Shown here: piece after piece, positions 41,739 through 50,174 of the stretch
Layout of the letters: every line of letters begins with the position of its first letter
Numbering within the stretch: the stretch's first letter is position 1
Assembly (NCBI GenBank): GCA_965220105.1
Contig: OZ244811.1
Span: forward strand, 4,092,001-4,156,000
Origin: Bin87 sp965220105
GTDB taxonomy: Bacteria > Chloroflexota > Dehalococcoidia > Lucifugimonadales > UBA3495
DNA: 64,000 nt
Reading direction: 5' to 3'
Translations under genes and position numbers: made by a program
The notes under the pieces: model-generated
Told to the model about the DNA's origin: nothing
The model's database searches: none
Seen by the model: the letters and a program-made list of their open reading frames with translations, nothing else

Positions 41739-43052
41739 CTAGACGGCCACCGGCGCGTGCAGCAGGCCGATGCGCCGGAAATTGTCGTCAACGTAGCGAG
41801 TGTAATACCCGTAGTCGAACAGGTCGTCCAACTCGGCGCCGGTCAGGTGTTCGGCGGCCCGCGGGTCGGATTTAAGCAGGCGCCGGAAGTCATCCCCTTC
41901 ATCCCACGCCCGCATTGCGTTGTGCTGAACGATGTCGTAGGCCTCTTCCCGGGACAAGCCTTTTTCTTCGACAAGGGCAAGCAGCACCCGCTGGCTGAAT
42001 ATCAACCCGCGGCTGCTTTCCAGGTTGTGCCACATGCGTTCGGTGTCCACCCGCAGGCCGGCAACCACGTGGGTAAAGATGCTCAGAATGTAATCCAGCA
42101 TCAGGCACGTGTCCGGCAGGATGATTCGTTCCGACGACGAATGGCTGATATCTCGCTCACCCCAAAGCGCCACGTTTTCCAACGCCGGGATGGCATTGCC
42201 TCGGATGGTGCGCGCCAGGCCGCAGATCCGCTCGGTCAACTCCGGGTTGCGCTTGTGGGGCATCGACGATGAACCGGTCTGGCCGGCGCCGAAGGGTTCT
42301 TCCACCTCGTGTACCTCGGTGCGCTGCATCCCGCGAATCTCGGTCGCGAACTTCTCCAAGGACGCGGCCACTAGGGCCATCGTCGTGATGAAGTGCGCGT
42401 GGCGGTCCCTTTGCACCACCTGGTTGGACACCGGGGCAACTTCCAAGCCAAGGTGATGGCACACCCGGTCTTCGATGTGGGGCGGGATGGTGGCGTGGGT
42501 GCCCACGGCGCCGGAAACCTTGCCCACCCGGACGGTGTCCCGCGCAGCGACCATTCGCTCCCGTTGCCGGCGCAGCTCGTCCCACCAGAGGGCCAGTTTG
42601 AGTCCGAAGGTGATGGGCTCAGCGTGCACCCCGTGGGTGCGCCCCATCATGATGGTGTCCTTGTGCCGCACCGCCTGCTCACCGACGGCGGTGATCGCTT
42701 CGTCCAGATCGGCCAGCAGCAGGTCGGCGGCGGCTACCATCTGCAACGCCTGGCCAGTGTCCAGCATGTCGGACGATGTCATGCCCAGGTGAAGCCAACG
42801 TCCCTCCGGCCCCAGCGTCTCGGTGATCGAGCGCAGGAACGCCGTAACGTCGTGGCGGGTGGTCTCAAATATCTCCATCATTCGTTGATGGTTGTAGGCG
42901 GCTCCCCGCAGCGCGGCCATGTCGTCCGCAGGTATCACGCCCGCTTCAGTCCATGCTTCACAGACGGCCAGTTCCACGTCCAGCCACATACGGTATTTGT
43001 TCTCGTCGGACCAGACCTGCTTCATCTCTGGCCTGGAGTACCGGTCAATCAC
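41739..43052 (-). CDS. purB: adenylosuccinate lyase
   Basis: A 437-residue enzyme with two steps in purine synthesis: it cleaves SAICAR and adenylosuccinate, releasing fumarate. GSSSMPHKRNPELTERI holds the fumarase-family signature loop; LGMTSSDMLDTGQ and MGRTHGVHAEPITFG provide active-site residues. The start is GTG at 43052 after GGGAGG. The end (RYVDDNFRRIGLLHAPVAV) is normal. It lies between the HAD phosphatase and purC. Confidence 0.97.
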   Translation of the reverse strand: MIDRYSRPEMKQVWSDENKYRMWLDVELAVCEAWTEAGVIPADDMAALRGAAYNHQRMMEIFETTRHDVTAFLRSITETLGPEGRWLHLGMTSSDMLDTGQALQMVAAADLLLADLDEAITAVGEQAVRHKDTIMMGRTHGVHAEPITFGLKLALWWDELRRQRERMVAARDTVRVGKVSGAVGTHATIPPHIEDRVCHHLGLEVAPVSNQVVQRDRHAHFITTMALVAASLEKFATEIRGMQRTEVHEVEEPFGAGQTGSSSMPHKRNPELTERICGLARTIRGNAIPALENVALWGERDISHSSSERIILPDTCLMLDYILSIFTHVVAGLRVDTERMWHNLESSRGLIFSQRVLLALVEEKGLSREEAYDIVQHNAMRAWDEGDDFRRLLKSDPRAAEHLTGAELDDLFDYGYYTRYVDDNFRRIGLLHAPVAV

Positions 43053-43207
43053 GACTTCGCCTCCCCTGCGGTGACATAACGGGCAAATATTCTAACATAG
43101 GCCGGTGCATCGACCAGTGCCTCTACCGGGTTCCCCGCAGAGCATCTGCGGAGTTTTTCTCGCCCTCAGATTCATGCATCGGGCTATGCGGCCCACCCGG
43201 CGAGCAT

Positions 43208-43903
43208 CTAACCGGATCGGATGTCCGCCACGTGCCGGCGTACCGCGGCCAGCACCGGCCTGAAATCGGTGAACGGCTGAAAAGGAATACCGGCCTCCTC
43301 GCACATGGCCGCCATCTGCCGGTGGGCGTAAACCGAGTCGGCGACTTCGCCGGCCTCGAAATCGGATCGGCCGTCACCGATGAAATATACGTGGTGTCCC
43401 CGTCCACGAAACCGCCCGACCAATACGGCCTTGCTGTTGCCCCGTTCCGGGGCGTCCGGGTAGGTGAAGTCGTACCGATAGCCGCAGACCCGCTGTCCGC
43501 CGTCAAACTCCGTGCGTACCGCATAGACGGGAACTTCCGGCAGCCCCACGCCGTCCAGTAATGCCTGAACGTAAAAGTCCAGCCCCTGGCTCACGATGCA
43601 CATTGGAATGCCCTGGGCCTGACAGTAATTCCACAAATCGCCGAATCCAGGGCGAAAATCGGCGTTGTCGCGCACGTAGTCCTGCATTTCCGATTTGCCG
43701 GCCCGTATTCCCAGGAAGGTGATTTCCTGATATTCCTTGAGCGACAACTCGCCGTCCCGGAATCGCTGACGCACGTCGACCCAGGACGGATGCCCGAACC
43801 GATTCAGCAGCAGCTCGGCTACGTTCTGCGCCGCCGCCGTGTCATCGAAATCGGTGAGCACCGCCAACCTGGCCAGCGGCTGCTGGTTCCGGTTAGCGCT
43901 CAC
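43208..43903 (-). CDS. HAD-superfamily phosphatase (MtnX / phosphoserine phosphatase-like)
   Basis: A 231-residue HAD protein. Motif I is TDFDDTAAAQNVAE, motif II is in CIVSQGLDFYV, and motif IV is FIGDGRSDFEAGEVADSVYA. The cap region GELSLKEYQEITFLGI resembles MtnX, which removes phosphate from a methionine-salvage intermediate, but no other mtn genes are near. The GTG at 43903 overlaps purE by 11 bases. The purine setting suggests a phosphatase linked to nucleotides or a housekeeping repair role; this is inference. Confidence 0.85.
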   Translation of the reverse strand: MSANRNQQPLARLAVLTDFDDTAAAQNVAELLLNRFGHPSWVDVRQRFRDGELSLKEYQEITFLGIRAGKSEMQDYVRDNADFRPGFGDLWNYCQAQGIPMCIVSQGLDFYVQALLDGVGLPEVPVYAVRTEFDGGQRVCGYRYDFTYPDAPERGNSKAVLVGRFRGRGHHVYFIGDGRSDFEAGEVADSVYAHRQMAAMCEEAGIPFQPFTDFRPVLAAVRRHVADIRSG

Positions 43904-44351
43904 GGAGGGATTGCCGGTACTGCTCGAGGGCCTGGCGGATGTTTTCGTGCTTGATGCCCAGGATCTCAGCGGCAAAGTAGGCCGCGTTGCGCGCGCCCCA
44001 ACTCCCCACGGCCATGGCCGCCACTGGAATCCCCGGCGGCATCTGCGCGGTAGACAGCAGGGCGTCAATGCCCTTGAGTTCGCTGGACGTCAACGGAATG
44101 CCGACCACCGGCAGCGTGGTCCACGATGCCAACGCTCCGCCCAGCGCCGCAGAACCGCCCGCGGCGGCGATGAGCACTTCGATGCCCCGTTCTCGGGCGG
44201 TAGTGGCGTATTCGTGCACGCGCTCGGGCGTCCGATGAGCGGACATTACGCGGACTTCGTAATCCACTCCCAACGATTCCAGGGTGCTGATGGTTGGTTG
44301 GACGGCCTCCTCGTCCGAGGCGCTGCCCATTACTACTCCTACTAGCGGCAA
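43893..44351 (-). CDS. purE: N5-carboxyaminoimidazole ribonucleotide mutase
   Basis: A 152-residue class I PurE that converts N5-CAIR to CAIR. GVVMGSASDEEAVQPTISTL and YEVRVMSAHRTPERVHEY contain the active-site Ser and His. GIPLTSSELKGIDALLSTAQMPPGIPVAAMAVG is conserved. The start is TTG at 44351, supported by TTGAGGAGAA eight bases before it. No purK is visible in the window. Confidence 0.96.
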   Translation of the reverse strand: MPLVGVVMGSASDEEAVQPTISTLESLGVDYEVRVMSAHRTPERVHEYATTARERGIEVLIAAAGGSAALGGALASWTTLPVVGIPLTSSELKGIDALLSTAQMPPGIPVAAMAVGSWGARNAAYFAAEILGIKHENIRQALEQYRQSLRER

Positions 44352-44390
44352 AGTCGGTTCTCCTCAAGTTGCGGCGTGCCCGTATCGGGT

Positions 44391-44819
44391 TCAGTCGTCG
44401 ATGTCGGCGATATCGCGGAACGCCTGAAGCAGCGCCTCCTGGATATCTGCCGGGTTGTCGTCAATCTCCTCGTCCTCCACCACCACGTAGCCCGCGTCAT
44501 CTTCGTCGATGCCAACCCTGATTTCAACCTCCACCGGACTCCCGTCGTGCCAATAAAGTGTGTACACGATCTCGTCCGACAGCTCCTCTTCATCGTCGTC
44601 AAGATCGTCGTCGAAATCATACTCCCAGGAGCGCTTGGTAATGATGCGCCCGTGCCCGTTGAGCAGCGTATCGCTCATTTGGGCCAAATAAGTTTCCACC
44701 TCGAGATCGACGGCAAATTTTTCCAGCAGACTGCGACGCTCCACGGCCTGCCGCATTCGCGCGGTGTAGCTGCGTTCGATGCTGGCCTTGAGCCGGTTCA
44801 ATTCGTCCTGCCAGGGCAT
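44391..44819 (-). CDS. acidic hypothetical protein in the purine operon
   Basis: A 142-residue protein rich in Asp and Glu. A basic, helical first half (LNRLKASIERSYTARMRQAV) is followed by a very acidic stretch, YDFDDDLDDDEEELSDE, and an acidic C-terminus (FRDIADIDD). The ATG at 44819 follows CGGAGGA and lies 3 bases after the previous stop. I do not recognise the family. The charge pattern suggests a binding or regulatory partner. Confidence 0.7.
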   Translation of the reverse strand: MPWQDELNRLKASIERSYTARMRQAVERRSLLEKFAVDLEVETYLAQMSDTLLNGHGRIITKRSWEYDFDDDLDDDEEELSDEIVYTLYWHDGSPVEVEIRVGIDEDDAGYVVVEDEEIDDNPADIQEALLQAFRDIADIDD

Positions 44820-44822
44820 CAA

Positions 44823-45479
44823 TTATCCTCCGGTGTCGGTTTCCCAGTTAATTTGTGCATAAACGTCGGGCGTGCGCCGCTGCGTCTTGGGCCGTCTGGC
44901 GCGGCCACGGTGGTAATAAAATTCGTCCAGCGCGCGAAAATCGGCGAGTTGCAGCCGTGCGCGAAGGTACTCGGCGATATCCAGCAACTCCAGATAGCCA
45001 AGCCCCACGTGCCCCCGATTGAGAGCCGCCCGATACATGCCGAGACCCCGCAACGCCCGCTCCGTGTGTGGACTCCACGGAGCGAACAGGCCGGGATTAC
45101 GGAGCGTGAGCAGGTACGAAGGCCACTCTCGCCCGATTCCTTCTAACCCGAACCCGCCCTCCGGCGAGGCGCATTCGTCGAACCGGCTTTCCAGATTGAC
45201 GGTGTCGTAGAGCAGGAAGTCAATGGCGTCTCGAATTTCCGAGATGGAATTGGCCCGGAATTCCCCGGTGCGCCGGCCACCGGCGGCCCGATACAATGAC
45301 AGTGCCTGCCGTTCGGTCAGCGTGGTGAGTTCATCCTGCTCCAACCAACCCACCATCTCGTCGGATTGCGACCAACGCCGTCGCCTGAATTTGGCCATGG
45401 GCTCGCTGTGAGCAGCTTGATGGTATTCGCCCGCCAGGGCGCGCCAGTCGTGTTCGCTGCGAACGGCGGCGGAGATCAT
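44823..45479 (-). CDS. hypothetical protein in the purine operon
   Basis: 218 residues from the ATG at 45479; an upstream extension would overlap purD. SDEMVGWLEQDELTTLTERQALSLYRAAGGRR and FRANSISEIRDAIDFLLYDTVNLESRFDECAS are the most ordered-looking segments. It is mostly helical, with Arg-rich ends (RGRARRPKTQRRT). AWPSHT-like motifs or catalytic signatures were not found. Size and a tryptophan- and arginine-rich helix pattern hint at a nucleic-acid-related role, but that is weak. Confidence 0.65.
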   Translation of the reverse strand: MISAAVRSEHDWRALAGEYHQAAHSEPMAKFRRRRWSQSDEMVGWLEQDELTTLTERQALSLYRAAGGRRTGEFRANSISEIRDAIDFLLYDTVNLESRFDECASPEGGFGLEGIGREWPSYLLTLRNPGLFAPWSPHTERALRGLGMYRAALNRGHVGLGYLELLDIAEYLRARLQLADFRALDEFYYHRGRARRPKTQRRTPDVYAQINWETDTGG

Positions 45480-45489
45480 GGTAATCCGA

Positions 45490-46776
45490 TCAGGCGGTGG
45501 CGCAGACGGACGCTTCCGCCGCAATGTCGCGGCGGTAGTAGGCGCCCTGGTAGCTGATGGCCTCGGCCCGTCGATACGCCCGGTGTCGTGCCTCGGCCAC
45601 CGTACCGCCTGAACCAACGCAACTCAATACACGACCGCCAGCCGTCCGGGGGTTGCCGACGTCGTCCAGCTGAGCGCCGGCGTGGAATACCAGCGTGTCC
45701 TCCGCGTCCTGTCCGGAACCCAGACCCGAGATGATGTGGCCGGTTTCGTAGGGGCCCGGATACCCTCCGGAAACCATCACGACTGCGACCGAAGGCCGCG
45801 TAGACCATTGTACCGGCGTGACGTCGGACAGGGTTCCGCTGGCGCAGGCCAGCATTACTGTCGCCGGGTCGCTTAGGAGTTGGGGCATGATGGCCTGCGT
45901 TTCCGGGTCGCCGAACCGGCAGTTGAATTCCAGAACCCGGGGGCCGGCGTTGGTGAGCATCAACCCGCAATACATCGTTCCCCGATAGGCGCAGCCCCGC
46001 GCGGACATCTCACGTAGGACGGGCACCATGAATTGGGAACGAATTTGCTCAGCCAGTTCGGCGCTCCAAAAGTGCGGCGGCCCGTAGCTACCCATCCCGC
46101 CGGTGTTGGGGCCAGCGCCGCCCTCGCCGATGCGTTTGTAATCGGTGGCGGCCACCACCGGAGAGAGGTTCTCTCCGTCACTGAAACCGAATACGCTGAC
46201 CTCCGGTCCGTCAATCCAATCCTCGATTACCACGGTATCGCCCGATTCGCCGAAGACCCGTTCGGTCATGCACGCCCGCACCGCGGCCTGGGCAACTTCC
46301 CTCGTCGGGCACATGGCCACACCCTTGCCGGCGGCCAGTCCGTCCGCCTTGACGACCACCGGCCGATCGTGGGTGGCGATGTATTCCAAAGCGCCGGCCT
46401 CGGTTTGGAAAACCCGGTAGTGGGGACCGGGCACTGATGCAGATTCCATGACGTCGCGGGCGAAGCTCTTGCTGGCCTCCAATTGCGACGCTCCCTGGCC
46501 GGTACCGAAAGCTGGAATCCCGACCAGGGCCAGTCGGTCAACCAGGCCCATTGCCAGCGGCGCCTCCGGCCCAACCACCACCAGATCCGCGCCGCGGGTT
46601 TGGGCGGCTTCAATCAGACCGGAAACATCGGTGTCGGAAATCGGCAGGTTTTCGCCCAACGCCGCAGTACCGGAGTTCCCCGGCGCGGTCAGGATGTCGT
46701 CAACCTCCGGCGACTGGGCCAGACGCCAGGCCAGCGCGTGTTCTCGACCCCCACTACCGACAACCAGGACGCGCAC
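45490..46776 (-). CDS. purD: phosphoribosylamine-glycine ligase (GAR synthetase)
   Basis: A 428-residue ATP-grasp enzyme, the second step of purine synthesis. VLVVGSGGREHALAWRLAQSP is the N-terminal signature. VVKADGLAAGKGVAMC is the ATP-grasp loop, GPEVSVFGFSDGE follows, and GPRVLEFNCRFGDPETQAIMP is the metal-binding region. The start is GTG at 46776, 6 bp after guaA. Full length. Confidence 0.97.
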   Translation of the reverse strand: MRVLVVGSGGREHALAWRLAQSPEVDDILTAPGNSGTAALGENLPISDTDVSGLIEAAQTRGADLVVVGPEAPLAMGLVDRLALVGIPAFGTGQGASQLEASKSFARDVMESASVPGPHYRVFQTEAGALEYIATHDRPVVVKADGLAAGKGVAMCPTREVAQAAVRACMTERVFGESGDTVVIEDWIDGPEVSVFGFSDGENLSPVVAATDYKRIGEGGAGPNTGGMGSYGPPHFWSAELAEQIRSQFMVPVLREMSARGCAYRGTMYCGLMLTNAGPRVLEFNCRFGDPETQAIMPQLLSDPATVMLACASGTLSDVTPVQWSTRPSVAVVMVSGGYPGPYETGHIISGLGSGQDAEDTLVFHAGAQLDDVGNPRTAGGRVLSCVGSGGTVAEARHRAYRRAEAISYQGAYYRRDIAAEASVCATA

Positions 46777-46782
46777 TGACTG

Positions 46783-48354
46783 TTACTCCCACTCGATGGT
46801 CCCGGGGGGTTTGCTGGTGATGTCGTACACCACCCGATTGACTCCATGCACCTCGTTGACGATGCGGCTGCTGATGCGCGCCAGCACGTCGTAGGGCAGG
46901 CGTACCCAATCGGCGGTCATGGCGTCTTCCGAATTCACGGCACGGATGGCGCAGGCGTATCCGTAGGTGCGGTAATCGCCCATCACGCCCACGGTGCGGT
47001 TGTCCGTGAGGACGGCAAAACTTTGCCAGATGTCGCGGTACAGGCCGGCTTCGGTGATCTCTTCCAGCACGATCCGGTCGCAGTCCCGCAGCAAATCCAG
47101 CCGTTCTTCGGTTACTTCGCCAATGATCCGGATGGCCAAACCCGGGCCGGGGAAGGGCTGCCGGTAGACGATATCCTCGGGCAGACCCAGTTCCAGGCCA
47201 ACGGCCCGCACCTCGTCCTTGAACAGATAACGCAGCGGTTCCACGAGCTCAAAGTCCATGTGCTCCGGCAGCCCGCCGACGTTGTGGTGGGTTTTGATGC
47301 GCGCCGAAGCCCGATTCTCCGGCGTTTCGCTCTCGATTACGTCCGGGTACAGCGTGCCTTGTGCCAGCCATTTCACGTCGTCCAGCTCTGCCGCCGAGTC
47401 TTCAAAGACCCGGATGAATTCCTCGCCGATGGTTTTGCGTTTTGTCTCGGGGTCGATGACGCCGGCCAGGCGATTGACGAAACGCGATTCGGCGTCCACG
47501 TAACGCAGGTCCAGCCCGAAGTTTCCGCGGAAAGTGTCCTGCACCTGCTGCGCCTCCCCGTGTCGGAGCAGCCCGTTGTTCACGAAGATACAGGTGAGCT
47601 GCGAACCGATCGCCCGGTGCAACAGGACCGCCGCCACCGAAGAGTCTACCCCGCCGCTGAGCGCACAGATGACCCGGTCGTCCCCCACCTGTTCGCGGAT
47701 TCGGCTCACCGTGTTCGAGACAAAATTGCCCGGCGTCCACGCCTCGTCGCAACCGCAGGCGTCCCGAATGAAATTGCCCAGAATCGTCATGCCATCGGGA
47801 GTGTGGTGCACCTCCGGATGGAATTGCAACCCGTACCACCGCTTGCCGTCGGCCATGGCGGCGCAGGCCGTGTTTTCGGTGTGCGCCAGCGTTTCCACAC
47901 CATCGGGCAGACGTTCCACCCGGTCGCCGTGGCTCATCCACACCGGCGCGTTGGACGGCAATCCGGACAACAGGCCGCCATTGGCAGCGTCAATGTGCAG
48001 GTCGGCGTGCCCATACTCCCGGCGGTCGCCCGGCGTCACCACGCCCCCCAGGCGTTGCACCAACGCCTGCATTCCATAGCAAATTCCCAACACCGGCAGG
48101 CCGCTTTCCATTATCCAGTCGGCGATGGTGGGCGCGCCGGCGTCGTACACGCTGGCCGGGCCACCCGAAAGAATGATGCCACGCGGGGTCAGGTGCTGCA
48201 CCGAATCCCAGGTCGCCGAGGCCGGGACAATCTCGGAATAAACATTCAGTTCCCTGACCCTCCGGGCTATCAGGTGGGTGTACTGGGAACCGAAATCCAC
48301 AACAACTATGGCGTCGGTTTGGGCTGTACTGCTCATAGTGTGCTGGCCGGACAT
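46783..48354 (-). CDS. guaA: GMP synthase (glutamine-hydrolysing)
   Basis: A 523-residue enzyme that makes GMP from XMP using glutamine and ATP. The amidotransferase half has VVDFGSQYTHLIARRVRE, the nucleophile Cys in LGICYGMQAL and the His/Glu pair in GLQFHPEVHHT. The synthase half has the PP-loop ALSGGVDSSVAAVLL and ends in SKPPGTIEWE, the normal C-terminus. It can start at 48354 or 48336; neither has a clear ribosome site. It is the first gene of the minus-strand purine run and is divergent from tsaC. Confidence 0.97.
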   Translation of the reverse strand: MSGQHTMSSTAQTDAIVVVDFGSQYTHLIARRVRELNVYSEIVPASATWDSVQHLTPRGIILSGGPASVYDAGAPTIADWIMESGLPVLGICYGMQALVQRLGGVVTPGDRREYGHADLHIDAANGGLLSGLPSNAPVWMSHGDRVERLPDGVETLAHTENTACAAMADGKRWYGLQFHPEVHHTPDGMTILGNFIRDACGCDEAWTPGNFVSNTVSRIREQVGDDRVICALSGGVDSSVAAVLLHRAIGSQLTCIFVNNGLLRHGEAQQVQDTFRGNFGLDLRYVDAESRFVNRLAGVIDPETKRKTIGEEFIRVFEDSAAELDDVKWLAQGTLYPDVIESETPENRASARIKTHHNVGGLPEHMDFELVEPLRYLFKDEVRAVGLELGLPEDIVYRQPFPGPGLAIRIIGEVTEERLDLLRDCDRIVLEEITEAGLYRDIWQSFAVLTDNRTVGVMGDYRTYGYACAIRAVNSEDAMTADWVRLPYDVLARISSRIVNEVHGVNRVVYDITSKPPGTIEWE

Positions 48355-48434
48355 AAACTAAATTGGGCGACAACCAATATAGCACACGGTGACCCGGCGT
48401 AGGCGTTGGCCGGCAATGATAAAATCAGTTGGTG

Positions 48435-49049
48435 ATGGGCACTGTAACCTCATTCGCGCGCGCGGCGGCCTGCCTTCGGCGCGGCGGCGTGGTAGCCATA
48501 CCCACCGACACCTTGTACGGGTTGGCTGCCGACGCTCGAAACGCCGAAGCCGTCGAGCGCGTATTCCAGATCAAGGGACGCCCTCCCGATATGCCGTTGC
48601 CGGTGCTGGTCGCCAGTTGGCAACAGGTGCGGAACGTAGCCATCCTGGAAGGCCCCGTTGCCGCGTTGGCAGAGCGATTGGCCAGCCACTTTTGGCCCGG
48701 TTCGTTGACCCTCGTCCTGCCCGCCGCCGACGGATTGCCCCCGCGACTGACTGCCGGCCGGGACACCATCGCCGTAAGGATGCCCGACCATCCCGTGCCG
48801 CTGACCCTGGCCGCCGAGTTGGGTCGGCCCATCACCGGCACCAGCGCCAACCCGTCCGGCGAACCTGACATAACCAACCCCGGCGAATTGCGGCGTCTTT
48901 TGGGCGGATTGGTCGACGATATGGTAATCTGTGGCCCGTCCCCGGCCGGTACCGCAAGCACCATTGTGGCCCTGTCCGAGACCGGACCTTCCCTACTCCG
49001 CCAGGGAGCTCTGCCGTACCCCCAAATCCTGGAAATTGCCCAGTTCTGA
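48435..49049 (+). CDS. tsaC: threonylcarbamoyl-AMP synthase (Sua5/YciO/YrdC family)
   Basis: About 204 residues. This enzyme makes threonylcarbamoyl-AMP for the t6A modification of tRNAs reading ANN codons. AAACLRRGGVVAIPTDTLYGLAADARN and VFQIKGRPPDMPLPVLV are signatures, then FWPGSLTLVLPA, TIAVRMPDHPVPL and PITGTSANPSGEPD. The start is among TTG 48429, GTG 48432 and ATG 48435; I use the ATG. It is the short form without the extra Sua5 domain. miaA, another tRNA-modifying gene, lies further on. Confidence 0.93.
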   Translation: MGTVTSFARAAACLRRGGVVAIPTDTLYGLAADARNAEAVERVFQIKGRPPDMPLPVLVASWQQVRNVAILEGPVAALAERLASHFWPGSLTLVLPAADGLPPRLTAGRDTIAVRMPDHPVPLTLAAELGRPITGTSANPSGEPDITNPGELRRLLGGLVDDMVICGPSPAGTASTIVALSETGPSLLRQGALPYPQILEIAQF

Positions 49050-49084
49050 CTGCATCTCTCCGTACTTGGGTTTCTCCGTAAGAG

Positions 49085-50128
49085 GTGAGCATCGCCACTG
49101 CAACGACATACGACGCCTACCGGCACGCCGTGGATGCCGAGTTGCGATCCACTTTCGCCGAGCGCGAGGGGATGCTCTACGATATCCTCCGCTATCATCT
49201 GGGTTGGGTCGACGAACGTGGCAACCCGACCGACGCGACGCCGACACCCATCCACCTCTGCGGCATCTTGACGCTGGGCGCCGCTCAGGCCGTGGCAGGT
49301 GATTGCCGCCCCGCTGTGCCGGCCGCAGCGTCGGTGGAACTGGTTTACAATTTCGTCCTCGTGCACAACGACGTGCAGGCCGGCAGGGTCGACCAGACCA
49401 GCAATCGCCCCAGCATTTGGTGGGTGTGGGGGCCGTCCCAGGCCATCAACGCCGGCGATGGATTGCACGCCCTAGCCCGCTCCGTACTCATGCGGCTGGC
49501 GGATACCGGCCTGGACCCGGAAACGGTTTTATCCTGCCTGCGCTCGCTGGACCAGGCGTGCCTCACCCTCTGCGAAGGCCAGTACATGGACCTCAACTAT
49601 CAGGATCAACTGATGGTGTCGGAAACCGATTACTTCGACATGATCCACCGCAAGGCCGGTGCGCTGATCGGTTGTGCCGCCCAGCTGGGCGCCGTGTCCG
49701 CCGGCGGGAACGCCGACACCGTTGAGGCGTTCCACCAGTGGGGCGCAAACCTGGGGATGGCCGCTCAAATCTACACCGACATCGCCGATTTGTGGGGCGC
49801 CCACGGTGATGGTTTTACACCCAGCAACGTCTTGAACAAGAAGAAGAGCCTCCCCCTGATTCACGCCCTGGAATCGGCGCCGCCATCGGTAAAGCGCGAA
49901 ATTGGCGGCATCTACATGAAAAGAATCCTGGAACCGGAAGACGCCAGCCGGGTGGTGACGTTGTTGACCGAATGCGGTTCCCGCGCCTACGCCGAGGACC
50001 GGGCCCGTACGTTGATATCCGCCGCTGCCGAGCTGGTCGGTGCTCCCAACGTGGAGATGGCAGAACCGGGTGCGCTTGACCTGATTGCTGAACAACTGGC
50101 CGCCGGCGATATCTCCGAGATGTTGTGA
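49085..50128 (+). CDS. polyprenyl synthetase family protein with degenerate aspartate motifs
   Basis: A 347-residue all-helical isoprenyl-synthase relative. SVELVYNFVLVHNDVQAGRVDQTSNRPSIWWVWG aligns with the first Asp-rich region, where active enzymes have HDDxxDxxxxRR; here it reads HNDVQAGRVD. The second motif, normally DDxxD, reads YTDIADLWG. INAGDGLHALA and CEGQYMDLNYQ are otherwise well kept. The start is GTG at 49085 after AAGAGG. It may have altered prenyl-transfer activity or a regulatory role. It precedes pgk by 46 bp. Confidence 0.85.
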   Translation: MSIATATTYDAYRHAVDAELRSTFAEREGMLYDILRYHLGWVDERGNPTDATPTPIHLCGILTLGAAQAVAGDCRPAVPAAASVELVYNFVLVHNDVQAGRVDQTSNRPSIWWVWGPSQAINAGDGLHALARSVLMRLADTGLDPETVLSCLRSLDQACLTLCEGQYMDLNYQDQLMVSETDYFDMIHRKAGALIGCAAQLGAVSAGGNADTVEAFHQWGANLGMAAQIYTDIADLWGAHGDGFTPSNVLNKKKSLPLIHALESAPPSVKREIGGIYMKRILEPEDASRVVTLLTECGSRAYAEDRARTLISAAAELVGAPNVEMAEPGALDLIAEQLAAGDISEML

Positions 50129-50174
50129 CCATCGGCACGTCCCCTCTCAGACCTGGAATTGGCGAGACAACAAA

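Noticed and set aside
40584..42272. 562-codon plus-strand frame opposite purC and purB
   Set aside because: Antisense shadow of two purine genes with intact signatures.
46846..48402. 518-codon plus-strand frame opposite guaA
   Set aside because: Antisense shadow; guaA is complete on the other strand.
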